Assembly (NCBI RefSeq): GCF_000720255.1
Contig: NZ_JOJE01000005.1
Coordinates: 558,001 to 622,000, forward strand
Direction of reading: 5' to 3'
Origin: Streptomyces griseus subsp. griseus
Lineage (GTDB): Bacteria > Actinomycetota > Actinomycetes > Streptomycetales > Streptomycetaceae
DNA: 64,000 nt
Part shown: positions 45,101-52,325 of the stretch, piece by piece
Layout: the number at the start of each line of letters is the position of its first letter
Numbering within the stretch: position 1 is the stretch's first letter
Translations under genes and position numbers: made by a program
The notes under the pieces: generated by a model
What the model was told of the DNA's origin: nothing
Databases searched by the model: none
Seen by the model: the letters and a program-made list of their open reading frames with translations, nothing else

Positions 45101-45507
45101 GGCGCCGGCGCGAGCAGCGAGGGCCCGCCGCCGTTCCCCTCCGACCGCTGCCCGGGCACGGGCAGGTGGAGCGGGACACGACCGTCGGGGTGCGGGGCCG
45201 TGTCGGGGGGTTCGGGGCGGGGTGTCTCGACGTCGACGGGGGCGTCGTCGCTGCCGGAGACGCCGTCGTCCAAGCTCGCGACCTCCGCGGTGCCGTCGCC
45301 CGTGGAGTCGTCGTCGCCCGATGATGCGGCGGACCCGTCCTCACCGGAGACCTCCTCCGGCCCCACCTGCTGTGCGAGCCACAGCACTTCCGCGATCTCC
45401 AGCGGCGTCGGGCCCCCTGCCGGGCCCGCGTCACCTCCCGAAGCGGCAGCGCGCAGCACGGACGCCAGCCACGCGACGGACGCCCCGTCACGACCCTCAG
45501 AAGCCAT
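42181..45507 (-). CDS. SAV_2336-type vWA-like protein with C-terminal degenerate HAD domain
   Basis: A 1108-residue cytoplasmic protein of the SAV_2336 N-terminal-related group that accompanies MoxR ATPases. After an acidic linker comes a vWA-like domain (about 185-330; LNLVHDTGPTMPVW in the MIDAS-loop position, VTLLVSDCMGPQW), a conserved helical segment (SYDFRPGVRDLLLRTLP), a middle region and an SPFH-like segment (about 757-860; TYYEVDLTTHQAHYRVSLPS). The last 220 residues follow a HAD phosphatase pattern, but the nucleophile position is Gly892 (LLGFDGPV) and the motif IV acid is Ser1058 (VIGSTVAEL), so catalysis is doubtful. It starts 11 bases inside the end of the MoxR gene. A MoxR client or regulator role is inferred. 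Confidence 0.8.
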   Translation of the reverse strand: MASEGRDGASVAWLASVLRAAASGGDAGPAGGPTPLEIAEVLWLAQQVGPEEVSGEDGSAASSGDDDSTGDGTAEVASLDDGVSGSDDAPVDVETPRPEPPDTAPHPDGRVPLHLPVPGQRSEGNGGGPSLLAPAPPMLPHPLALQRALRPLKRKVPAPRARVLDEKATADRIARLGAHPDVWLPVLRPAPDRWLRLNLVHDTGPTMPVWRPLVRELHTVLAQSGIFRTVTLHPAGPDGRARHVPASDDGRTVTLLVSDCMGPQWRPGPAGELWYATLRHWADRMPVAVLQPLPEHLWPTTALPAEPGLLTPAAAAAPSAALAFTPYDPDTPPPPPYAVPLPVLEVGARWLANWAALLADPGGRRMPGAVAWLPVAPAVPAEPAPAVTTAGPEDLVLRFRATASPEAFRLAGHLALAVPSVPVMRLVQRTVDREPRPQHLAEVILSGMLTTAPGPPGSYDFRPGVRDLLLRTLPRSARGRTREFLAEVGALIDDRAGLAAGEFRAERGKEGAQGGAAFATVSEETVRRLGGEGSDEPGSPDDDGRPTILFEADDLTGRPEARITLEYAVHEMLSRGALASQQYEVRVSPDGYAVRTEPAAYLLPVLVAALRHLPGAMTGLTDPPRLKVTFWNGSATPTEARELHERVPADLLVVIPPGLYEEFGGSSAAQGAQRFMPLYRGSDPDTPPLAWYCALSPTQPPPGTESRDLVKGPFITPDLRQLGVPAPGRTAIVHTRPDGPLTLLDPARPYGGRPPRVTTYYEVDLTTHQAHYRVSLPSSGKGAFVAAVELSWHVEDPVAFVRAEATGVAERLLEHVLESAPRVTRRHPQRRAGAAQRALNSGLHGWPVPGLSVACAVQLAPEGTPLPEPRLTAPPRRPLSGVLADAETVLLGFDGPVTRLYSAQTAREAVLDLLALVAEHRSPQDALAGRSLPRVHAAGREMFTHPLDLLRAFARDRLGPLLRERLDALELAAVPDAPTTHNSVPLVRALHDSGRPVHVVTDVCPQAVHRYLEPYNLPLAGVHGRGEDLGLLTPHPDCLLRALRSPGRPDPTGVVIGSTVAELTAAQQAGLSFVGLARNPTAEQRLREAGCEITVPSLAPVLGAARSL

Positions 45508-46534
45508 CGCCGTCCGCCGTGGTGTTCAGGTACGGCATGAGCTGTTCGGCGAGTTCGTCGAGGGAGGTGGTGTCGAGGCCGGCGACGCCGGTCAGGTAGA
45601 TGGCGTTGAGGAGCTGGTCGGTGGCGAGTTCGCCCGTGCCGGCGCGTTCCAGGAAGCGGGTGATGAGGTGATCGGCGTGGCCCTCCGGCGTGCCGAGGTG
45701 GGCGCGGACGATCTCGGTGAGCTGGTCGCGGTCGGGGCGGCGCAGCCGGAGCCGGACGCAGCGGCGCAGGAACGCGGGCGGGAACTCGCGTTCGCCGTTG
45801 CTGGTGAGGACGACGAAGGGGAAGGCACGGCAGCGCACCCGGCCGCGGCTGATCGGCACGGGCATGTCGGTGCCGTCGGCCAGGACCTCCGCCGTGCCGC
45901 CACCGCCACCGGTGGTGTGGCGGGCCGCGCGGACCAGCTCAGGGATCTCGTACTGGCCCTCCTCCAGCACGTTCAGCAGGTCGTTGGGCAGGTCGAGGTC
46001 GCTCTTGTCGATCTCGTCGACGAGGAGGGCGCGGGGCCGGTCGTAGGGGAGCAGGGCGGTGCCGAGGGGGCCGAGACGCAGATGGTCCTCGACGCCTTCG
46101 CCGGCCGTGGGCCGTCCGTCGTACCGGGCCGCCGCCTGCCGGGCCGCGTAGAGGCGGGACAGCGGGTCGTACTGGTAGAGGCCGTCGGCGAGGGTGCTGC
46201 GGCTGGTGATGTTCCAGCGCAGGACCGGGCCGAGGCGCAGCTCTCGTGCCACCGCGTACGCCAGGGACGACTTGCCGGTGCCGGGCGGGCCGGTGACGAG
46301 GAGGGGGCGGCGCAGGCAGAGCGCGGCGTTGACCAGCTGGACGCTCTCCGGGGTGGCGACGTACGTCCTGGCGCGGTGCGTCCGGTCCGGGGAGATCGCC
46401 GCCTCGTCGTCGGTGTCGCGGGGCGGGGGCACGACGGGCTCGCCGTCGAAGGCGCGCCACGGGGGCGGGGCGGGCAGCCGTTCGATGCCGTCGTGCGGCT
46501 CGTTCTTCCCGGTGTAGACGGACCAGTGGGGCAT
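45497..46534 (-). CDS. MoxR-family AAA+ ATPase
   Basis: A 345-residue MoxR-type AAA+ ATPase with Walker A GPPGTGKSS, Walker B ALLVDEIDK, sensor 1 VLTSNGER and the arginine-finger segment PPAFLRRCVRLRL. MoxR enzymes work as chaperone-like motors with vWA-domain partners. The ATG at 46534 begins MPHWSVYTG. The gene overlaps the downstream vWA-like gene by 11 bases and lies 90 bases below the trypsin-VMAP-C gene, placing it centrally in a four-gene set. The protein probably couples ATP hydrolysis to remodelling of that set's complex. Confidence 0.93.
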   Translation of the reverse strand: MPHWSVYTGKNEPHDGIERLPAPPPWRAFDGEPVVPPPRDTDDEAAISPDRTHRARTYVATPESVQLVNAALCLRRPLLVTGPPGTGKSSLAYAVARELRLGPVLRWNITSRSTLADGLYQYDPLSRLYAARQAAARYDGRPTAGEGVEDHLRLGPLGTALLPYDRPRALLVDEIDKSDLDLPNDLLNVLEEGQYEIPELVRAARHTTGGGGGTAEVLADGTDMPVPISRGRVRCRAFPFVVLTSNGEREFPPAFLRRCVRLRLRRPDRDQLTEIVRAHLGTPEGHADHLITRFLERAGTGELATDQLLNAIYLTGVAGLDTTSLDELAEQLMPYLNTTADGDGF

Positions 46535-46624
46535 GGGTGGTCTCCGGTCTCCGTACTTTCTCGCATCTCGGCGGGGCCAAGGGCGTCTTGGCGGCTGGTG
46601 GCGCCGTCTCGGCGGCGCGCGTGG

Positions 46625-48319
46625 TCAGGCCACGGGCGACTGGGCGTGGGCGGACGCGGTGGCGTGCGGGTCGGTGAAGACGCGCGGGTCGTCCCACAGC
46701 AGCTGGATGTCCCGGGCCCAGTGGCCGTCCTCCGCGTCGGCCTCCTCCCGCAACGCGAGGATGTGCCGGGGCAGCTCGGCGGGCGGCACCTCGGAGAGGC
46801 AGGCGTCCAGTTCGTCCAGGAACGCCTTGCCGGTGCAGTCGTCGGCGCCCCCGCAGCCCTCCTCGCCGGAGAGACAGCCGGTGCGCGACCACACGATCAC
46901 CGGCGCCGGCGCGGTGAGCGAGGTGTCGAAGTGGGGGCGCGTCCGGGCCGCCGCCGGGGCGGTGGCGAAGCCCGCGAGACAGGCGTCCGGCTTGCGCAGC
47001 CGCACCCGCAGCCTGCCCGGCTGCTCGGCGCTGCCGCAGTCGACGCGATGCAGCCGGGCACCGGGGAAGGAGTCCAGCCGGTTCCAGGCCCGGGTCAGGA
47101 CGTGCCGGGTGCTGGCCTTGCGCCGGGCGTGGTCGGTGACGACGAGCGGGTACACACAGCCCAGCGGGGTGTCGTCGTCGGGTGCGCTCTCCCAGCGGTC
47201 GACCGGCCAGTCCAGCCAGTCGCGGGGCAGCGCGAACGCGATCAACTCGTCCGCGCCGGGCGTCAGATACCGGAACGCGGCCTCGATACGGTCCTGGACG
47301 TACGCACGCAGCCGCCCCTGCGGAACGGTGTCCGAGTCGACCGGGTGTCTGCGTCCCTGGCTGTACGCCGACACCTCGACGCGCACCAGACCGTCACCGG
47401 CACCGCTGTGCTTGAGCTCGACGAGGATCGGCGCCCAGTCCGGCGCGGGCGTCTCCGGCTCCCGGGTCACCAGCAGTGACTCCAACCGGTCGGTGAGCCG
47501 GGCCAGCGTCTCCGCGGCGTCCGGTCCGTCGAGTTCGCACAGCACGAACAGCGCCGCCGACCACAGCGAGTCGAACCCCTCCTCGGGAGGATCGGGATCG
47601 AACGGGCCGGCCGCGGCCGTGTAGAGCCGCACCGGATCGCAGTCCACGCCCGCGCGCACCGCCCGCTCGACCAGCGCGCGCAGCCGGGTCCGGTCGGCGG
47701 TGCGATGGTCGGAGGTGGGAACCAGGCCCTTGAGGTCGGGCCAGTACTGGGCCATCACCTGCGTCGGCATCATCCGCCCGTTGCGCACACCCCGGGCACC
47801 GGCCGCCGCCGTGACCATGCCGACGACCTCACCGGTGTCGACCAGGGTGACCGCCGCGCCGCTGAACCCGGGGGCGAGCGGCTGCCCGTCCGGCTGCCAG
47901 GCCTCCAGCTGGAGCCACTCCCGGCTGATCAACTGCGGTGCGGTGACGCGGTACTCGGCGAGGGTGCCCTCGTCGAAGCCGGTCGGGAAGCCGTACACGA
48001 CGAGCTTGCGGGGCGCCGCGCCGTGGGCCGCGTCCGCGGGGGCCAGCGCGGCCGGGGCGATCGCGACCTCCCGCTCCAGCTCCAGGACGGCCAGGTCGCC
48101 GAGGTCGACAGGACCTCCGGCCCAGCCGCCGTCGGCGACCACCTTGGCCGGTACGGAAGGCAGGTCCGGGCGCTCGGTGAACGTCACCGTCAGCCCGTCC
48201 CGGGCGCCGTCCCGCACGACATGGGCGCACGTCAGCACCTTGCCCGGGGTCACCAGGAAACCCGCCCCGGCCACCTTGCCCCCGCACTCGATCCGGGCGT
48301 GCCACTCGGCGCTGTTCAT
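46625..48319 (-). CDS. Trypsin-like protease with VMAP-C domain
   Basis: A 564-residue cytoplasmic protein: an N-terminal chymotrypsin-fold protease (about 1-190) with a complete triad His33 (TCAHVV), Asp75 (DLGDLAVLEL) and Ser153 (APGFSGAA), then a C-terminal region with the features I associate with VMAP-C (vWA-MoxR-associated protein) domains: PILVELKHSGAG, LIAFALPRDWLDWPVDRWE, PLGCVYPLVVTDHARR. No signal peptide or transmembrane segment, so it acts inside the cell. Its ATG at 48319 overlaps the stop of the Trypco1 gene (ATGA). In the ternary systems described computationally by Aravind and colleagues this is the likely effector protease. Confidence 0.85.
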   Translation of the reverse strand: MNSAEWHARIECGGKVAGAGFLVTPGKVLTCAHVVRDGARDGLTVTFTERPDLPSVPAKVVADGGWAGGPVDLGDLAVLELEREVAIAPAALAPADAAHGAAPRKLVVYGFPTGFDEGTLAEYRVTAPQLISREWLQLEAWQPDGQPLAPGFSGAAVTLVDTGEVVGMVTAAAGARGVRNGRMMPTQVMAQYWPDLKGLVPTSDHRTADRTRLRALVERAVRAGVDCDPVRLYTAAAGPFDPDPPEEGFDSLWSAALFVLCELDGPDAAETLARLTDRLESLLVTREPETPAPDWAPILVELKHSGAGDGLVRVEVSAYSQGRRHPVDSDTVPQGRLRAYVQDRIEAAFRYLTPGADELIAFALPRDWLDWPVDRWESAPDDDTPLGCVYPLVVTDHARRKASTRHVLTRAWNRLDSFPGARLHRVDCGSAEQPGRLRVRLRKPDACLAGFATAPAAARTRPHFDTSLTAPAPVIVWSRTGCLSGEEGCGGADDCTGKAFLDELDACLSEVPPAELPRHILALREEADAEDGHWARDIQLLWDDPRVFTDPHATASAHAQSPVA

Positions 48320-48684
48320 GCGGACGGGCCGGCCTCCGGGGTGGACGGGGGCGCGGCCGGCGGCTGCTGCCCGGACGGGGACCAGGTCAGCCGGACGACG
48401 AGGTGGCCCTCCGCGGTGCCTTTGGCAATGATCGCGCCCGTCTCGGCGGCCAGCTTCACCCCGAACTCGATCTCGACGCCGTCGGGTCGCAGCGAGCCGT
48501 CCCGGAAGACCCGCAGTGCCGACTCGGCCGCCGCGCGCACGCCGTCCAGGGCGCCCTCGAAGGTGCGTGCCGCCTGGACCGTACCGTCACCTCGGGCGAC
48601 CAGACGGGAGCCGTACTGCTCCTCGACGGCCTCGACGGCGATCACGGCACCGTCGCCCGTCTTGAACTCCACCACACCTTCCAT
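48316..48684 (-). CDS. Trypco1-domain (CU044_2847-like) protein
   Basis: A 122-residue protein with the compact beta-rich Trypco1 fold pattern (MEGVVEFKTGDGAVIAVE ... IEFGVKLAAETGAIIAKGTAEGHLVVRLTW) and a short Pro-rich tail. Trypco1 (trypsin-co-occurring domain 1) proteins are encoded beside trypsin-like proteases in conflict systems and may be their substrates or adaptors. The ATG at 48684 is 39 bases after the upstream carboxyltransferase gene and its stop overlaps the protease start, so it is translationally coupled to the protease. Confidence 0.83.
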   Translation of the reverse strand: MEGVVEFKTGDGAVIAVEAVEEQYGSRLVARGDGTVQAARTFEGALDGVRAAAESALRVFRDGSLRPDGVEIEFGVKLAAETGAIIAKGTAEGHLVVRLTWSPSGQQPPAAPPSTPEAGPSA

Positions 48685-48723
48685 GGGTCCCCCGTCGTGC
48701 GGCTGCAGTGTGCACCTTCATTG

Positions 48724-50712
48724 TTACGGAAGGTACTCGAGGTTGTCCCCGTTTCCCCGACCGATAACCGCTCCGGTCGGCATCACGATTCCCCTGACCA
48801 TGCCCAGCTCGACCAAGTCCTGTGGTGTGAGCCGAAGTTGACCGGCTGTCGGCTCCACCTCCTCCGGGCCGCGCTTCAGGATCGCGGCCGCGAGCTCCGG
48901 TGCGATCACCGAGAAGTAACTGTCGGGCGTGGCCCAGGTGTTGCCGGGGGCGGCCAGTGCGAGGGCGCCGCCGGAGCCGCCCTCGCCGATCACCAGCGTG
49001 GTGACCGGCGTCCGCGCGGCGGCCACCGCGCCGAACAGGTCCGCGATCGCCGCACCGGCCCCCTGCCGCTCCGCCTCCGCGTCGTTGGCCGCGCCCGGTG
49101 TGTCCACCAGCGTGAGCACCGGAATCCCGAGCCGGTCGGCGAGCCGGATCAGCCGGGCGGCCGTGCGGTAGCCCGCCGGGCGCGTCGCCGCCCCGGTCTG
49201 CGCCGCGTACGCCACGGTCCGCCCAGAGTGCTCACCGAAACCGCACAGCATGCCCTCGGGGTCACAGCCCCCGCAGCGGTCACCTGAGAGGGCCACACGA
49301 TGGGAGAAGTAGGCGTCCAAGTACCGCTCGGCACGGGGCCGTTCCGCATCCCGGGCACGCTGGACGGCGTCCCAGCCGGAGCGGGGCAAATCCCTGGCAC
49401 CCAGAGCCTGGGGGAGCGGAGCGGGCTCGGGGCCGGGCGGGGTGACGGTCGGTCCGGGCGTCGGTGGGGTCTCGGTCGGTCCGGGCGTCGGCGGGGTCTC
49501 GGTCGGTCCGGGCGTCGGTGGGGTCTCGCTGGGTCCGGGCGTCAGTGGGTTCGCGGTCGCGCCGGACATCGGTGGGGTCTCGGTCGGGCCGGGCGTCGGT
49601 GGGGTCTCGCTGGGTCCGGGCGTCGGTGGGGTCTCGCTGGGTCCGGGCGTCGGCGGGTTCACGGTCGGGCCGGGCGTCAGTGGGTTCGCGGTCGCGCCGG
49701 ACATCGGCGGGGTCTCGGTCGGTCCGGACGCCGGCGGGTTCATGGTCGGTCCGGGCGTCGGTGGGGTCTCGGTCGGTCCGGGCGTCGGTGGGGTCTCGCT
49801 GGGTCCGGGCGTCGGCGGGGTCTCGCTGGGTCCGGGCGTCAGTGGGTTCGCGGTCGCGCCGGACATCGGTGGGGTCTCGGTCGGTCCGGGCGTCGGCGGG
49901 TTCATGGTCCGGCCGGGCGTCGGTGGGGTCTCGCTGGGGTCGGGCGTCGGTGGGGTCTCGGTCGGTCCGGACGCCGGCGGAGTCGCGGTCGCGCCGGACA
50001 CCGGCGGGGGCTCGTGCGGTGGTCCGGTTCCTGTCGTCGGCCTCGTCGTCAGCAGGCGCAGCCACCGCCCCAGCACCCCCCGCAGCTCCTTCGGGCGGAC
50101 GACCGTGTCCGCCGAGCCCGCTGCCACCTGGGACTCCGCCGTGTACGCGGTCGGATCGGCGGCCGGAGGGCGGACGCGGGAGCCGGCGAAGCCGACCTGG
50201 GCGGCGGGGAGGGCGAGGATGACGTCGGCGCCCGCACCCAGGGTGGCCCAGCCGCCGCCCGTCGTCGGGTCCCGCAGGACCGCGACCTGGGGCAGCCCGG
50301 CCTCCCGGGTGAGCGCCGACTGCCGGGCCACGCGCTGGAGTTGGGTGAGGGCGAGCATGCCCTCCTGCATCCGGCTGCCGCCCGTGGCCACCAGCGGGAC
50401 GACCGGGAGCCGGTGGGTGCGGGCGTGGGTGTAAGCCGCCTCCAGCCGGTCGCCGGTGCGCTCGCCCAACGAGCCGCCCAGGAAGCCGAACTCGAACGCG
50501 ATCAGCACCGCCCGCACGCCCTCGACGCTCGCGGTGCCGCAGACGACGGACTCCTCCTCGCCGGTGCGCTCGGCGGCCCGGGCGCGGGCGGCGTCGTATC
50601 CCTGCCAGCCGAGCGGGCCGTCGGGCCCGGACAGCCGCTCGGGGTACGGGAGTTCCTCGAAGCGGTCGGCGACCAGGGCGATCGCCTCGCGCGCCGTCAG
50701 GCGGACGCTCAT
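48724..50712 (-). CDS. Fused acyl-CoA carboxyltransferase with repeat linker
   Basis: A 662-residue protein with both halves of a biotin-dependent carboxyltransferase: an N-terminal crotonase-fold half (FEFGFLGGSLGERTG, ATGGSRMQEGMLAL, DPTTGGGWATLGAGADV) and a C-terminal half (LTLVDTPGAANDAEAERQG, VIGEGGSGGALALA). They are separated by a proline/threonine linker of 21 near-identical nine-residue units, not seen in standard AccA/AccD proteins. It likely carboxylates acetyl- or propionyl-CoA, or supports malonyl-CoA supply with the adjacent MatB, whose stop overlaps this ATG (ATGA). No biotin carrier or carboxylase gene is adjacent. C-terminal cysteines (DRCGGCDPEGMLCG) may bind zinc. Confidence 0.85.
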   Translation of the reverse strand: MSVRLTAREAIALVADRFEELPYPERLSGPDGPLGWQGYDAARARAAERTGEEESVVCGTASVEGVRAVLIAFEFGFLGGSLGERTGDRLEAAYTHARTHRLPVVPLVATGGSRMQEGMLALTQLQRVARQSALTREAGLPQVAVLRDPTTGGGWATLGAGADVILALPAAQVGFAGSRVRPPAADPTAYTAESQVAAGSADTVVRPKELRGVLGRWLRLLTTRPTTGTGPPHEPPPVSGATATPPASGPTETPPTPDPSETPPTPGRTMNPPTPGPTETPPMSGATANPLTPGPSETPPTPGPSETPPTPGPTETPPTPGPTMNPPASGPTETPPMSGATANPLTPGPTVNPPTPGPSETPPTPGPSETPPTPGPTETPPMSGATANPLTPGPSETPPTPGPTETPPTPGPTETPPTPGPTVTPPGPEPAPLPQALGARDLPRSGWDAVQRARDAERPRAERYLDAYFSHRVALSGDRCGGCDPEGMLCGFGEHSGRTVAYAAQTGAATRPAGYRTAARLIRLADRLGIPVLTLVDTPGAANDAEAERQGAGAAIADLFGAVAAARTPVTTLVIGEGGSGGALALAAPGNTWATPDSYFSVIAPELAAAILKRGPEEVEPTAGQLRLTPQDLVELGMVRGIVMPTGAVIGRGNGDNLEYLP
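49435..50001 (-). repeat. 21-copy 27-bp coding minisatellite
   Basis: Twenty-one in-frame tandem units of 27 bases encode nine-residue repeats of the pattern TPGPTETPP with variants (MSGATANPL, ASGPTETPP, TPGPSETPP). Groups of units recur in the same order, as after unequal recombination. Because each unit is a multiple of three, length changes keep the gene in frame. The repeat also opens long meaningless frames on both strands. Confidence 0.95.
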
Positions 50713-52154
50713 GACCCCAGCGCCCGCTTCATGATCTTCCCCATGTCGTTGCGCGGGAGCGCGTCCAGGTACCGGACCACGCGCGGCCGCTTGTGCGGTG
50801 CCAGCCGGCCCGCCACATGCGCGGCCAACTCCTCGGCGTCCGGCGGCGACTGCGGATCCGCCGGGACGATCCAGGCGACGATCCGCTCACCCAGATCCGC
50901 GTCCGGCTCCCCGGTGACGGCGGCCTCCCGCACCCCCGCGTGTTCGAGGAGCGCGTTCTCGATCTCCCCGGCCCCGATCTTGTAACCGCCGCTCTTGATC
51001 AGATCGGTGGCCTTGCGGCCGACGATCCGCACATAGCCGTCCGGATCGCGCACCGCCATGTCACCGGTGCGGAACCAGCCGTCCGCGGTGAAGGCACCTG
51101 CGGTGGCGTCCGGCCGGTTGAGGTACTCGGTGAACAGGTTGGGCCCGCGCACCTGGATCTCGCCGACCGTCTCACCGTCGTACGACGCCACCGCCGATCC
51201 GTCCTCCTCCACCAGCCGCAGCTCCACGCCCGGCAACGGAACGCCGACCGTGCCCGCACGTGCCTCCCCGTCGGCGCGCACGCTGGTGTTCATCAGCGTC
51301 TCCGTCATGCCGTACCGCTCGATCACCCGTCGCCCGGTCGCGGCCGCGATCCGCTCGTGGTCGTGCACGGGCAGCGCGGCGGAGCCGGAGACCAGCAGCC
51401 GGGCCCCGGAGAGCGCCTTGACCAGCTCGGGCTCGGCGGTCAGGGACTCCGCGACGCGGTGGTACATCGTCGGCACCCCGAACAGCATGGTCGCGCCCTC
51501 GTTCAGCTCCCGGGCCACGCCCTCCGTGGTGAACCGGCCCAGGTGCCGCACGGATCCGCCACGCCGCAGCGGGCCCAGGATGCCGAGCACCAGCCCGTGC
51601 ACGTGGAACAGCGGCAGCCCGTGCACCAGCACGTCCTCACCGGTCCACTGCCAGGCGTCGGCGAGCGCGTCCAGGGTCGTGGCGACGGCACGGCGCGGGA
51701 TCACGGCACCCTTGGGCGGGCCGGTGGTCCCGGAGGTGTACACGATGAGGGCGGGGTCCTCGTCCCCGGCCGACGGCTCCGGCAGGGGTGCCCCGGTGCC
51801 GTGCACGTCGATGTCGACGCGGGCCAAGTCCCGTACCGGCGTCGGAAGTTCCACACCCGGCTCGGCCAGCACCACGCTCGGCGCGCTGTCGGACAGGATG
51901 TGCCCGAGCTCCTTCTCCCCGGACTTCGGGTTGAGCGGCACGGCGGCCACACCCGCCTCCAGCGCGGCCACCACCGCGACGGCGGTCTCCAGGGTCGGCG
52001 TCGCCCACACGGCGACCCGGCCGCCGCCCGCGATCCGGCCGGCCAGTGCGCCGGCCGCGGCGGCGAGTTCCGTGTACGTCAGGGACCGGGCACCGAACCG
52101 CAGGGCGACCCGCCCCGTCGAACCGCCCGTGAGGGCCGGGAAAAGAGAGGACAC
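50709..52154 (-). CDS. matB: Malonyl-CoA synthetase MatB
   Basis: ANL-superfamily acyl-CoA synthetase forming malonyl- or methylmalonyl-CoA from free diacids. The 481-residue sequence closely follows S. coelicolor MatB as I recall it (VSSLFPAL start; YTSGTTGPPKGAVIPRRA; GLPLFHVHGLVLGILGPLRRGG; VIERYGMTETLMNTSVRADG; GWFRTGDMAVRDPDGYVRIVGRKATDLIKSGGYKIG). The catalytic C-domain lysine motif NDMGKIMKRAL is present. I chose the GTG at 52154 with GGGAG eight bases upstream. Its stop overlaps the start of the carboxyltransferase gene, making a coupled pair for short-chain extender-unit metabolism. Confidence 0.95.
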   Translation of the reverse strand: MSSLFPALTGGSTGRVALRFGARSLTYTELAAAAGALAGRIAGGGRVAVWATPTLETAVAVVAALEAGVAAVPLNPKSGEKELGHILSDSAPSVVLAEPGVELPTPVRDLARVDIDVHGTGAPLPEPSAGDEDPALIVYTSGTTGPPKGAVIPRRAVATTLDALADAWQWTGEDVLVHGLPLFHVHGLVLGILGPLRRGGSVRHLGRFTTEGVARELNEGATMLFGVPTMYHRVAESLTAEPELVKALSGARLLVSGSAALPVHDHERIAAATGRRVIERYGMTETLMNTSVRADGEARAGTVGVPLPGVELRLVEEDGSAVASYDGETVGEIQVRGPNLFTEYLNRPDATAGAFTADGWFRTGDMAVRDPDGYVRIVGRKATDLIKSGGYKIGAGEIENALLEHAGVREAAVTGEPDADLGERIVAWIVPADPQSPPDAEELAAHVAGRLAPHKRPRVVRYLDALPRNDMGKIMKRALGS

Positions 52155-52325
52155 GCGTCTTGCTCCCAACTGTCACTGCCTGTCGTTGTCCGCCGCCGCC
52201 TGTTGTCGAGGGGCGACCGCCTGCGGGGTACTACCCGAAGCCGGGGACGACCATCACCAGCCACGCCCCCGAGGGCACCACCACCACGATCCCTCCGTAC
52301 ACCAACGGCTGCCGGAAGAGAAACG

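Noticed and set aside
49435..50001. CRISPR-like array
   Set aside because: The 27-bp units are contiguous without spacers and lie in frame within a coding region.
49442..50434. Long repetitive frames opposite the carboxyltransferase linker
   Set aside because: The 27-bp repeat is open in several frames; only the frame joining the two carboxyltransferase halves makes biological sense.
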